From contig JAIWND010000005.1 of NCBI GenBank assembly GCA_025330725.1, forward strand, positions 496,001 through 560,000: a stretch of 64,000 nt of DNA. Direction: 5' to 3'. Under the pieces are notes generated by a model, which worked only from the letters and a program-made list of their open reading frames with translations, ran no database searches and was not told the DNA's origin. The stretch comes from Chlamydoabsidia padenii (lineage: Eukaryota > Mucoromycota > Mucoromycetes > Mucorales > Cunninghamellaceae). Below are positions 36,101 through 47,794 of this stretch, piece by piece. Numbering within the stretch: position 1 is the first letter of the stretch; every line of letters starts with the position of its first letter. The position numbers and the translations under genes are program-made.

Positions 36101-37412
36101 GCTGATTCAATACCAGCTGTTCATGAAGTCTTATACAGGTATTTTCCCACCGTAGTTTTTCTTCCCATATTTCACGCAGTTTCTTGTATGCCAACCCCGA
36201 CAGTACTTCAAAGTGATCCCTTGTTTCGACCAATGATGCCTGCAAACGTTGTCGATGTTTCCGTTCCTCCATCAATTGTCTTTCTAGTTGTTCTATCACC
36301 ACCTGTGTCGATGCTGTGTCAGTTGATTGTTGTGAATCCTTTTCATCCATGGGTAGTATAGGCGTCGATGTGGTTACAGTGTCATCATCCCAATCCATTG
36401 TTTGTACTTGAATATGTCGTACTTTGACCTTTGTCTTTGTGTGTTGTTGAGTAGCATAATATTCCTGCTGAAAGGAAATATCTAAAGCCCGCACATGTTC
36501 GTCCACCAATGAATGTGCCACCTTGTCGCATGGTTTTCCATATCCCGCTATTCTGCACCGTTCCAATCGTTGTACAAGACCAGCTTCAATCACGTCCATG
36601 TTGCCCACGGCCGATAGCACTGAATGGGTGAGGTTCTTTTGTTGCTGTTCATTCAAACCATTCGTTGTTGTTGTTGTTGTTGTTGTTGTTGTTGACAAAT
36701 GATCCACTTTTGTACTTTCCATAGGTCCTTGTAACTGTTGTTGTTGTTGAACATTGTTGTTGGAATATCCACTGGCCATGGTTGATAAAGTGGTGGTAGT
36801 ATCCTGTCGTCCCACCATGCGCCCATTCCCTCCTACCACCATCCCGCTGAGTTGACTACGTATACTGGTCGAATGACGAAGTGATCCACTATAGAGGCTT
36901 GAATCCCTTTTCTTTTGATAAACAGGAAGCATAGGAGAATGTTGATAATCACCTAATGGTTGCTGTTGCTGTTGTGTCGATGATGGTGACACCTTTGGGA
37001 TGAGTTCGATATAGTTTTTCCTGCCAAGTGCACCAGGAGCAGAGTAAGAGGATGACGTGCTAGACATACCGGAAGGATGAAGTAAATCAATCATCATATT
37101 ACTGTTGTTGTTATTACTGTGGCGCAAAGGTATCAATGGTCGTTTATTACTTTTTCGAAGCTTGAAAAAGTTGGTGGATGAGGGTTCGTTAGGACGCGAG
37201 GAGAGAGAAGCTTGTTGAGTTTTTTGGAATTCTTCAGGACTTGTTGTAGATAAAAATTCGGCCAAGGCTTGGGTTCCAGTCATCTTCTTTCTTCGTGTAG
37301 CAGCACCAGGCTGTGAAGGATCAAGATCAGCCAATTCGTCGTCTATTTCGTCATCTTCATAGTAGCTCATGATTCGAGCATCTTTGGGTTCATAGGCATT
37401 CTTTTGTAACAT
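35973..37412 (-). CDS. Fungal low-complexity coiled-coil protein, function unknown
   Basis: A single exon gives 479 residues from an ATG (MLQKNAYEPKDARIMSYYED). The N-terminal third is acidic then basic, and contains TGTQALAEFLSTTSPEEF and GRKNYIELIPKV, short motifs of a kind found in fungal scaffold proteins but which I cannot assign to a named family. The middle is Ser/Gln/Thr-rich. The C-terminal 110 residues form a coiled coil (VVIEQLERQLMEERKHRQR through LREIWEEKLRWENTCIRLHE), then a Gln tract of 14-15 and a short acidic tail. CRIAGYGKPCDKVAHSLVDEH between them is the best-ordered part. It lies tandem to the RING gene. Confidence 0.75.
36061..36105 (-). repeat. Polyglutamine-coding trinucleotide repeat
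   Basis: A run of TTG/TGT triplets on the plus strand encodes 14-15 consecutive Gln (almost all CAA) near the C-terminus of the coiled-coil protein. Confidence 0.9.
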
Positions 37413-37577
37413 GAGTTTTAAAGTAGTATGTAATAAAAAAAGTATAAAGACAGATTATTAAAATAAAAAAAAATAAAAAAAAAAAGGGAATGGAATGGAA
37501 TGAGGAGGAAAAGAAAGATAGAAAATAGGGGGCAAGGTGAACAAAAGAAAAAAAAAAAAAAAAAGCTTGTTTCAAAC

Positions 37578-37600
37578 GCCGATTTGAAATCCCATCCGCC
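37578..37600 (+). promoter_or_regulatory. Recurrent promoter element (variant)
   Basis: It reads GCCGATTTGAAATCCCATCC, with inverted GC-rich arms around TTTGAAAT. It is 166 bases upstream of the coiled-coil gene's ATG. Confidence 0.45.
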
Positions 37601-37749
37601 CGCATTGCTGTATGGTGCCACAAGAGTCAAAAAAAGTCAGGGGTAATCCTAAGAAGGGAGACACTTTTCATTTACCACCATGCGAGTACACATACATCAA
37701 AGTCAAAAAGGGTTTGATTTTATTATATTATTGTAAAAAATCACATCTA

Positions 37750-38330
37750 TACTAGTATATTATCTATTCTAATACAGTACTTGTTAACCACTTGTATTCC
37801 ATCACCTTCCCAGTTCCAACAAGACCTTGCTCCATAACGAGTTACAATATCAAAGCTAAAAAGGGGAGTTGATATGAGTAAGTATTCATGAGAGAGGATA
37901 AATAAATAACATGTTCGTTGTCCTACCAGTAAGCATGCGTTTTCCGAAATATCCATATCGTATTTCGTATCATTTATCCAAGGTAAAAGGGTTATCTATC
38001 AGTTATTTATACATTGCCATATAGTATACTTTTATGTTTTCAATTTACTTGTATCATGTCGATCAACATTGCTTCGTATTCGATAAGATCGGTGTCGATG
38101 AACAGTATGTAGATTTTTTGGTGTAACCCATCCCTTTTACCTTACCGAGGTAGAATTTTAGCCATACACTGAGTACTAAAAAGTCAAAAGTGCTAATTAG
38201 TGGGAATACACATTCTATCTATTATCATAATGACCTGTCCAGCTTGATCCATTACCTTGGTCAGCACGATAACAGTAGGAGAGAGACCTTGTTCAGTCCA
38301 AACCAAAAGATTTCATAATCAACAATTTGT
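37750..38330 (-). pseudogene. Possible decayed coding remnant
   Basis: On the minus strand several stretches read like protein: 38105-38049 (LFIDTDLIEYEAMLIDMIQ) ends at GTAAAT and rejoins in phase at 37995-37927 (ITLLPWINDTKYDMDISENA), which ends at GTAGG. A third piece before the TAG near 37759 (RYGARSCWNWEGDG) and a fourth around 38240-38310 (TEQGLSPTVIVLTKVMDQAG) do not join in frame. No family is recognised. It could be an old transposon or gene relic, or chance. Confidence 0.22.
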
Positions 38331-38788
38331 GAAAGGGTTTTAAAAGTGTATGACCAAAAGTTATCTTTTTGTCTTTTAAAGTTGTTTACCAGTGTGGGTA
38401 GTGTATATGTAGTTTGCTTTGGAGACACTTGTTAGACACCTAAATCTATAAAGACAATAGGACTACAAGGAAGGTGCAAAAGAATGAGCTATGGATGCAT
38501 TCACACAAAGACATGATGACCTAAATGAGTAACATACAAGTACATGGTATCTAACTTACTTAGTGTTTAATAATATCGAATCCATCGGATTAAAAGAGCA
38601 AGTTGTGTTAAAGGATCTACGTTTACAGGAATATATTGTAAGTGGCTATAGTTATACATTGTCTCCTTTTTTTCCACCTTGTATTTAAAGTACCAATGGG
38701 GAATACAGATGACGATCCGGGACGTTGATCTTTGACATTATAAAATGGAAGACAAGGCAAAAATAACAAAAACAAAAAGATCAGAATT

Positions 38789-38804
38789 GGCGGGATTTGA
38801 AAAT
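38789..38804 (-). promoter_or_regulatory. Recurrent promoter element (exact copy)
   Basis: It reads GGCGGGATTTGAAAAT on the plus strand. There is no intact gene within 1 kb; the nearest minus-strand coding signal is the decayed remnant about 480 bases away, so this may be the surviving promoter of a lost gene. Confidence 0.4.
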
Positions 38805-40013
38805 TAGCCATGGGATTCTCTTCTGAGTTTGACAGCGCCCCTCCTCAATGATGAATATAAGAGGAATTTTCTATTTTTACATTATCATAGAATTCTACCT
38901 TTGGAACTATTTCAATAGGAATATATGATAGCATATTAACCCAGGTTGCCATAATGTAAGACTACAGCAGCACTTTCGAACAAGAAAAAAAAAAAAAAGG
39001 AACTCCAATGATTTGATTATCGTTCATGTTACATATGATACTTGCATGATCGCCGGGCTTACATGGCTCTGTTCATCTCATCCGCCCCTTTTATCATGTG
39101 AGGTTGTTTGAAAAGCCCCTCATATGCATGTCAATTTGATTATAGTGCGCTGAAGGGTGAGTGCCCTTTTACAAGTACCTCTTTTTTTAGTGTATCGCGC
39201 TACCATGCGGAGGGGTTTGAATTCTGAATCTGCATATAAGTATTTCAAATGCCGACATTGACCCTTTTTTCATTTCTCGCAAATGAACTATCCATCAACT
39301 TCTTTTCCTAATGTGTTGGTGATATCAGAATAAACCCATTGAAAATACCTCTGGGCTGGTATACCTGGTCAGCATAATTTGAAAGCGGTACTTCAACATT
39401 AAGATACCTACTTTCAAGGAGCTTAGCTCGACCCTTGTTCCCCTTTTCTTTACTAAATAGTATAAACCACATGACGAATTCCCATTTCAAACGTAAACAA
39501 AGTCGTGTGCCACCTACCTCGTTTTTTTTTTTTTTTTTTTTTTACAACAGACATTTGTTTTCCATATAGATCATTCCATTCGCGCTGGGAGTGAATGATG
39601 TAAAAAAAGAACTGGCAATACACCAACTATGAATGCCATCGTCTCTAGTTACATGGTAATGAAAAGGGATACTTTGGAAGGATGGTTTCTTGATCCACAT
39701 ACCACAATGGATAGGCATGATATCCGCCTGATAAGGTAATTCAAACACAGCGGAAGAATTTTGTTTTTTAAATCCCGTCATTTTCGGGTTCTTTTTCCCC
39801 CATTTCTCTCCAACTCATTCTTTCCGTTCTTCTTTCTTCTTTTTACTGTTATAGCTCCACTTTTTATTTTTTTATTTTTTTAATTTTTATTTTGTATCAT
39901 TCTCTCGTTTATACTACCGCCCCAGTTAACTCATTACACTTATATACACCTACCTTCATAACACGCTTCTTTTATAATTATACTCCTTCCACTTGAATAG
40001 AAACGATACAATC

Positions 40014-43000
40014 ATGTACAACCGTAGTGGTAATAGATCCATCCAATTAGCCAAGGATATAGACAACGCGAGGTGCAAAGGACATTGGCAAACTATATTC
40101 GAGCTGGCTCGACGTTATAAAAAACACTCTAATGACCCGGGTAACTCTTTGTAACAAACAAATCACACAAGGCTTACTAACTAGTCTCTTTTTTTTTTTT
40201 TTTTTTTTTTTTTCTTGTTTCTTATTTTAGTTTTGGAAGCTACGGCAATAGCTGAAGCTAACTTGCAACTCTTGGTAAATAGCAACAACAACCCTACCGA
40301 TTCTAAACTCTACAGCAACGATTCACCTGGTAATATCACAACAAAACCAGCTCTACAACCTGATAAAATCAAGCCCTTACTCTCACAACTCAACTCTGCT
40401 CTTCATGCAAAGACAACAAGTAATGATGCTGCTATTCAAAAACAAGTAAGTTGTTACGAAAGTGCTTGCCATGTTAAACTATACTAATACTCATTGTTTT
40501 TTATTTTAGTATGCGAAAATAGTCAAGGCAAGGTGTTACTATGAAACTGGGGATTACAACACTGCTTTGGCTCTCTTGGATGAAATCTCAGTAACCACCA
40601 CGGCTCAACAATCAAGCTACTCTTCCATATTGTGCTTACAAGCCAAAATCATCAAAGGTAATGTATTGGAAACAAAATAAAAAAAGGGGGAGAATGACAT
40701 GATTCTGGTTATTCCCTAACATGCATGGTTGATTTATATATAGCGATCTCACTGGAATTGACTGGGCAGTTGGAAATGGCAGTAAATACATATGACGATA
40801 TAGTGGATACGATTGGAAGGACAACAGAAACAACAGATCGCTCTATGGTGGATTGGTGTGAAGAGGCTCTTTATAGAGGGTCATTATTACTACTCGGTCA
40901 TAGGCAAGTAAATGGATGGGATAACAATTATTAAATTGGGAAAAACTGGCTAACCCCTTTTCCTTTATTATTTATGTAGGCATCTAGATAATGTGAAAAC
41001 ATCCAGCATACAGGCTTTACTAAGGGCCTATCAAAAGATTACATCATCACAACCAAGTCATTGGCGTGTCTACAAAAGAACGGTGATTACAAAATACTCT
41101 CTGGATTATTTATCCTCCTCTTATCGGCGGAATCAATACAGCCCACCACCACTCACCGATGATTCTGTTGAAATGGATCAGTAAGTATTTAATAGAAAAG
41201 ACAAAAGGGAAAACTCACTTTTTACACATATTCTCTCCGACTGGAAATAGGGAATCCTTCAAGATGTATGAAAGAGAAATGTTTTTGGTCGAACTCACTC
41301 ACCTTTATGCAATGTATGAAAAACTTGTATATTCTCTGGTGTCCTTCCCGAAATCCGGTATGGTGAATCAAATGGTGCTTGATATGGTGGATCGATTCGC
41401 TGAAGATATGGAACTCACTGGGAACTCATCTTCTGATTTACACAACTTTATCGAGGCAAGTATAATCATTACATAATGACAAAAGAAAAGAGAAGAAAGA
41501 AAGAACCCTTATTATTGCTTGACTAATTCTTGGGTAACTCTTGTATAGATCCTCAACCGAGCGACTCAACGAACATTCAACTCTTCAAGAATCACACGAC
41601 ATCTCTTCAACACTTTGGTTCGTCTCGGTGATTTTAAGGAAGCGGAACATGCACTCTCGTCCTATCTCTACCTTGTGGGTCTTCAATCTCAAGTAACCAA
41701 AGAAACTCACGGCTGGGGCGATGCAATCACTATTGATAAACATGGCCGGGCGTCAACAATTCCTTTTATGAATGTCTCGATCCTAAGACCACTGGTGGAA
41801 GATGCTCTCTCGGAATCCACCACTTTTACCTATCAACAAAACGAACAAAACGCCAACCCAAACAACATTATTTCTTCTCGACGACCTAGCACTATTGCAT
41901 CTAAACGAACTGACGATAAGGAATCCGTGGAATCGATACTAGACGTACTGATGACGGGGACAAGAATGTACTGCAAATATCTGAACAAAGGGACCGAGGC
42001 GGTGGAAATGGCTGAATTGGCGAAAATGGTGCTCGATGTGGCGGGTGGTGAAAAGTTACTTGGCCAGAAAACAAGTGGACGTGTCTATCGCTATATTGGT
42101 GTTGCCTATGGTGTCCTTGCTGCTGATAGTAAGTCAAAAAAAAAAAAAAAAAGATTTAATACAAAACCCACTGGGTCTAATATCTTGATTTCTACCTGAC
42201 CTCTTTTAGCTACAGATCCGGATATACGACCTAATTATCATGGATTGGCCAAGAAATATCTACAGCAATCAGTCACTTTGGATAATGAATCATGGGAATC
42301 ATACTATCAACTTGCAAAACAATGTGCGGATATGCGGGATATCAATGATGCATTACAAGCAGTGGTCAAATCTTTGGAAATCAATCCTAAATATCTTCCG
42401 TCATGGCACTTGTTGGTCCTTTTGTATTCCTGCCCTAAACAAGATGATCTAGCCAAGGCGTTAAAGATGTGTGAACTGGGATTGAATGAAGCCAAGGCAC
42501 TACAGCTAGAATGGTCGGACGATAGCGAAGAATACGAACACCAACTACTACTCAATTTGACACACATGCTCTTAGTGGAATCGATTCATGGTACTAATGC
42601 TGCTTTGGAGTGTCAAGAAGAACTATTCTCAATGTATGGACGACTTGTGCTGATGGACCCTGAAGCTACCAGTAGTGGGGACTCGGATGGGAACTCTGGT
42701 GGAGGTCGTGCAAATAATACCACCGACAGTTATGCATCAAGGCGCGATTTAGTAGTCTCCGGCTCTCTCGGAAATATCTGTGAGACCTACACAATGAACA
42801 ACAGCAACAACAACAACAGTACAGATCAACCACCAGGAATGTCATCGACAGGAACAACTACTAATTCAACACCATCACCATCGACAACTTCGACATCTGG
42901 AGCATCAATGGATCTATCACAACAAATGGGATCATCTTTACCTCAACTGAATGACTCTTCTCATCAATACACCTTTCACCCTGATTCTCCTAGTCGACAA

Positions 43001-43906
43001 CAACCATCAAAAGGCAGTGGATACCTTTCCAGTTTACAAGGTGATCATGATGATAACAAGTACAAACGACATAGCTTCCGAAACATGCTCAGGAAAAAGA
43101 AGAAGAATCCTCTTGGGTATCATCTGTCGTACTCTGCAAATGATGGTAAAGAATAATGATAAAGGAAAAAAATGACAGTGGTCAATAGTTTCTAAATTTA
43201 CTTTACCTTTTTTTTAATAGTGTCCAAAGATAGTAGCACTCATGGCTTCGAAAATGGCTCATTGACCTCATTCCATAGCATATCTCAATCAATAGCCAGC
43301 AACAAAAGCCTCTTCCAACCTCAACGGGTACACCAAAGACGACCTGCCTGGACTCATTTACGACGCAAGCAAATCCGAGACATATTATGCTTACTATGGA
43401 TGACCTCGGCAAGCACCTTTCTTCGACAAGGACGATTGGAGGAAGCACTCAAGGCGGTGGAGGAAGCGGAAAAAGTAAACTGGACTACTGAACCCAAGGT
43501 ATGGTGTCTTCTCGGTCAGGTGCGACTGGGTCAATCAAAACGCGAAGAAGCGATTGAAGCATTCCAAAAAGGATTGGTGGCGGATCCTACTGACACTGAT
43601 AATCGACTGTGGCTGGCCAAGACATATATGGAAATGGGCGATTTAGTGATCTCTCAAGGTGCATTGAATGCACTAACCCAAGGAAAAGGCTGGAACAGTG
43701 CGGAATCATGGCAAGTCAAAACAAGATAAGGAAACCACATGATACTAACCCTCTTACTCTTTCTATTACATAACAGGTTTTGTCTTGGTGATATTTATAG
43801 CAAAACAGATCGAATTAATCGAGCCAAGGATTGTTTGTTTTATGCATTAGAATTAGAAGACTCCCAACCCATCCAATCCTTTACCATATTGCCTAGATGT
43901 ATTTAG
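40014..43906 (+). CDS. YPP1: Ypp1 / TTC7-type TPR protein of the plasma-membrane PI4-kinase complex
   Basis: Ten exons (40014-40140, 40231-40445, 40510-40657, 40744-40903, 40980-41180, 41251-41455, 41549-42128, 42210-43145, 43221-43710, 43777-43906) give 1063 residues. Ypp1/TTC7 recruits the PI 4-kinase Stt4 to Efr3 at the plasma membrane. The protein is a helical TPR solenoid: ARCYYETGDYNTALALLDE, RLGDFKEAEHALSSYLYL, GLAKKYLQQSVTLDNESWES with ALQAVVKSLEINPKYLPSW, then C-terminal repeats VWCLLGQVRLGQSKREEAIE and FCLGDIYSKTDRINRAKDCL. A Ser/Asn/Gln-rich disordered insert (about residues 690-830) splits the last repeats. Three introns (40904-40979, 41456-41548, 43711-43776) use GC donors (GCAAGT); each was chosen because only it keeps frame and restores the TPR helices. 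Confidence 0.85.
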
Positions 43907-44313
43907 CCCCTCCCCCCGCCTCTTCCCCTATTTATATCATATTACTTAATGCAATAAAAAAGTAAAAAGAAAATCATACTAATTAGGAATAAAATGATTA
44001 GTGGAGCATTGTGTGCCACATTCTGGTCATACACTGTCAGTGGTATGTCAATTCTCGGGGTAAAGTATATGCATTCTTTCAATTGTCCATTATGTATAAC
44101 TTGTTGGTAAAACTTTGTCGATCATTTCCTTCATGTATATGGTCTATGGTTTTAGTAGAAGGATCAATTTATTCTAACATGTGTAGTAAACTGAAAATAG
44201 CTTGCTTTATGTGTCCCCCCTTTTTTTAGGTTGGTGGTCGGAGTTCAATGTTGATTTAAAGAGTTCTCTTTTTTTTTTTTTTTTTAATCCTTCCCTCTCT
44301 TTCCCTCATTATC
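43907..44313. other. Intergenic region
   Basis: This holds the YPP1 3' end (GCAATAAAAAAG near 43952) and the T-rich leader of the GT5-like gene. No recurrent element of good quality was seen here. Confidence 0.5.
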
Positions 44314-46630
44314 ATGCCACAAGCTTATAATATACCCTCTATATCACAAAGTACAGTACTGCCTTCTTTAACTTATAGTCTTTATGGAAATGGGCCGGTC
44401 CCAACAGAAAAACGACAACTCTTCTTGTTTCCTAAATATGACAAGAAATGGCGGTGGTGGCATTATCTCTCTGTGGCTATCCTATTTGTTGGTGTCTTGG
44501 AATCCTTTGCCCTAAGTTTTGGGTACCGGTTTATTCAAGGTCAATCGTCTGGACTTCGTATCCGTAAGTACTTGTAGTATCATTAACTTTAACATTTCTG
44601 TTAATTAATATGTCCATGCTTATTCTTCATTAGTTGTTCGACAATATCCGTCGTTATCATATCAACACTTTGATACTTTAATATCCTCATCTACCGCACC
44701 ATTGTTACAACAAGGGATCACTGTATATCATGTCAGCAATGAATTTGGACCTGCAACAATGGGCTCGATCGGGTCGGTAGTGACTTCTTTGGCAACTGCA
44801 CAACAACGATCGGGACAAACCAAAGTAGCTGTGGTGATGCCTTATTACTCCTTCCTCAAGAACAAGTACGATATTGACAAGGTAGTGGATCTGGTGATCG
44901 ACATTCATGACAAGCATGGTAAACTCATTCCTATTGAATTCCGTGTTTGGAAAATGATCCATCTCTTGAATCCACCAGTAATCGACAACAACAACAACAA
45001 CAACAACACTCAGTCTGAATCTAGGGTTATTGCACCTCTCGAACAAATTCCTGTCTATCTCATTGGTCCTGGCAATCGTAAACCATTCAATCAAGCCTTC
45101 CGGTGCCGAACCCCTCGTCAAATCTACTCTTCTTCTCCTTCGGGTCTCCCTCACGAATGGCGCGATCAATACTTTGCCAAGGCGGCTTCTCACTTTCTTG
45201 TCCATCGAGCTACTGCCACCGACGAAGAATCCTTATTTGCACCTCTCTTACGATTATCACCTTCAATCGATGTGGTTCATTTACACGGTGCCACCAATGC
45301 CTATATTGCGAAATACTTGGACGACAAGCGGAAAAACAACCAATTAGGCGCCACACCTCCTTCCATCGTTTATACCATGCACAATCATCTTGACGAATGG
45401 CAATATACCAACACGGTGGGGACCGTCAAAAAGTTTTTGGATGCGGCACAGCACGAGGATGTTAATCATGTTTACGGCAACAAGATGTTTATGTCTCGAC
45501 TTGGTATTGATCGCGCGGATGTGGTGACTTTTGTCAGTCGAACGATGGCAACTGCTATGGTGGAAGGCACTCTGGACTTTTATCTGAAGGAATTGGTAAT
45601 GGATCAACTACTACGAAAAGCAAAACAGAATCGGTTTTTTGGGATCAGCAATGGATTGGATTTGTCAACTATCAATAACCCTTTTACAACCGACAAACTC
45701 GTGGCACGGAGATTGAATTATCCGGATTATGCACAACAGTTATTGAATCATCATCATCAACAACAACAACATGTCTCGGATCATAAACATGTGTGGCAAC
45801 TCAGCGCTTATTCGAGTGACTTTGTAGCTACGGCAAAAGATAAGGCGAAACGATTCCTGGTGCGTCGTCACCTCTTACCTGATGCTGGTGCAAAGCGACC
45901 TTTGATGTTATATATTAGTGAATATAACAATAACAAGGGACTAGAATGGGTGGAACAAGCAGCACAACTCTCGGTGGACCACAACATGACGTTTATTCTT
46001 CTTCTTCGTCCTGAACAAACCGAACACTTTAACAATCTGGAGTCTTTACAATCAAAGCATCCCGATCATATTCACCTCTTATCGACATCCAAACAACATC
46101 GTCAATGGTCATTATTCTGTCGTGCGGCGGCTGATTTTGTCCTTGTTTTACCTGATCCATTAGCGTCTACAAGTCTGCAGGCGGCATCGGAAAGTCTTTT
46201 GTTTGGTACATCTATTATCTCAACCAGGGTGGGCGATTTACAAGAAATCTTGATCGATCGACCAACAACAACAACCCACCGTGATATCCGTATGGTGCGC
46301 GACAAAAAGACTCACATACCGACAGTGACGAGCGGGGAATCATACAATGCCTATTTATTCAACAGCGACAAGGATGGATTATCTCGGGCGATTGGGGATG
46401 CTATGGTGGATTATAAACAACTACTGGCTAGTAAGGCGCTGCGTGAAGAATACAATCTCCGAATGATCTCAAGTGCCCTTGCGTTGGGTTGGGATCGACA
46501 AGGTCTCATGGATGAATATAGGCATGTTTACGCTTTGGCCTTACATCAACGCTTACTCCCAGAATTCACAGAGCACGAAGTTGAAGAAGAACAAATCCTT
46601 TTACGGCAACTAGATCAAACACCCCTTTAA
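44314..46630 (+). CDS. Membrane-anchored GT5 (glycogen/starch synthase)-like protein
   Basis: Two exons (44314-44563, 44634-46630) give 748 residues. The N-terminus is cytosolic, then one transmembrane helix (about 47-69, HYLSVAILFVGVLESFALSF), giving a type II membrane topology. From about residue 120 the sequence follows the GT5/GT-B fold: ITVYHVSNEFGPATMGSIGSV, VVMPYYSFLKNKYD, DVVHLHGATNAYIAKYL, IVYTMHNHLDEWQY, FFGISNGLDLSTINNPFT, and a C-terminal FGTSIISTRVGDLQEIL. The N-terminal K-x-G-G-L-G nucleotide-sugar motif of synthases reads T-M-G-S-I-G-S, so the key lysine is replaced, and the C-terminal EPCG-type acid is also absent. It may be an inactive or altered glycosyltransferase in the Golgi/ER or cell surface. 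Confidence 0.75.
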
Positions 46631-46919
46631 TGTATAGACTGTATACTAGTTAATGACCCCCCCCCTCAAACACACACAGGTACATTTAATTTTTATGAAT
46701 GATGGGCTTATCCCAACCAATCAATTCTGCAGGACAGATCATTCCCCTTCTTTAATAAATCATATCTGTTTTTATTTATACCTTTGTATACCATCACATA
46801 CACACATATTTATAAACAACAACAAAACAGATCACCACTTTTTTTTAATTATAAAAAACTAAATATACACATATATGACTATCCAACTATAAAAAGATCC
46901 CATCACATCTATAAATAAA

Positions 46920-47753
46920 TAAAAACTATTAGACCATTTATTTTGTTTTGTTGTACTTACAAAGGGGTAGAGTTGATTTAAAGGGGTAGATGGTGGTGGT
47001 GTTGGATGATGCAGGCTAGAGTTGAATCCAGGATAAGTGAAGTCAAAAGATATTTCATAATCATTGTAGTCTGCTGTCGCAGAACAATCATCTCCAGTGT
47101 CAAAAGGAGTGGTGATTTGCTGAGGTACTGTTGTATGATGATTGGGTGGCATGTCATCTATTATTTGAGGTACCATCATGGCCAAGATATCATTATTGTC
47201 ATTTGGTAAAGTTAAATGATGCGTTTGTGTTCCATATTGATCCCATTGTTGTTGTTTTTGACCATTACTATTATGTAAATACCTATTATTTGTTGTTGAT
47301 GATGAGGGTGGTGATGGTGTGGTGGGAGTTGAAGTTGATAATTGACTTGATAATAGTAATGCTGTCAAAATCAGGTCATTTGCCATTATTGTTTCAAGTT
47401 GTCTCCATTGTTGACTTGACCGTTCCAATGCATAATCAGTGGTCAGGTACTAATACTTTTCAAAAAAGACAAGGTGGTAGTGTACAGATTAAAACGGTTT
47501 AGTAAAAGTGTTTTCTATTCCATCATTCCACCCACCCTTTACTTACTCCCAATTAGCAGCCATTGATGGATCAACCACCATGGGATATAGCCTCGTTCAT
47601 CAAAAGCCGTATCTCCTCTTCAAGGTCATAATGATCTTTAAATAGGATCATACGATCACGCATATGGACAGTTGGAATCAAGTCAATCTTTTGATCGTGA
47701 GGCACCGATAACTATATGAGATCAATATATATATATATATAAAGGTTTGTTAG

Positions 47754-47794
<41 letters not shown>

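Larger units (their letters stand above)
37413..40013. other. Gene-poor 2.6-kb region
   Basis: This is the longest gap in the window. It holds the leader of the coiled-coil gene with an element at 37578-37600, a set of decayed-looking coding scraps on the minus strand (about 37750-38330), promoter-element copies at 38789-38804, 39212-39224, 39240-39255 and 39767-39780, and a T22 run ending at 39543. The last 250 bases are the pyrimidine-rich leader of YPP1. No intact gene was found. Confidence 0.5.

Noticed and set aside
21457..43776. Alternative GT donors in place of the four GC-AG introns
   Set aside because: No nearby GT donor keeps frame and the conserved protein segments on both sides at these four junctions.
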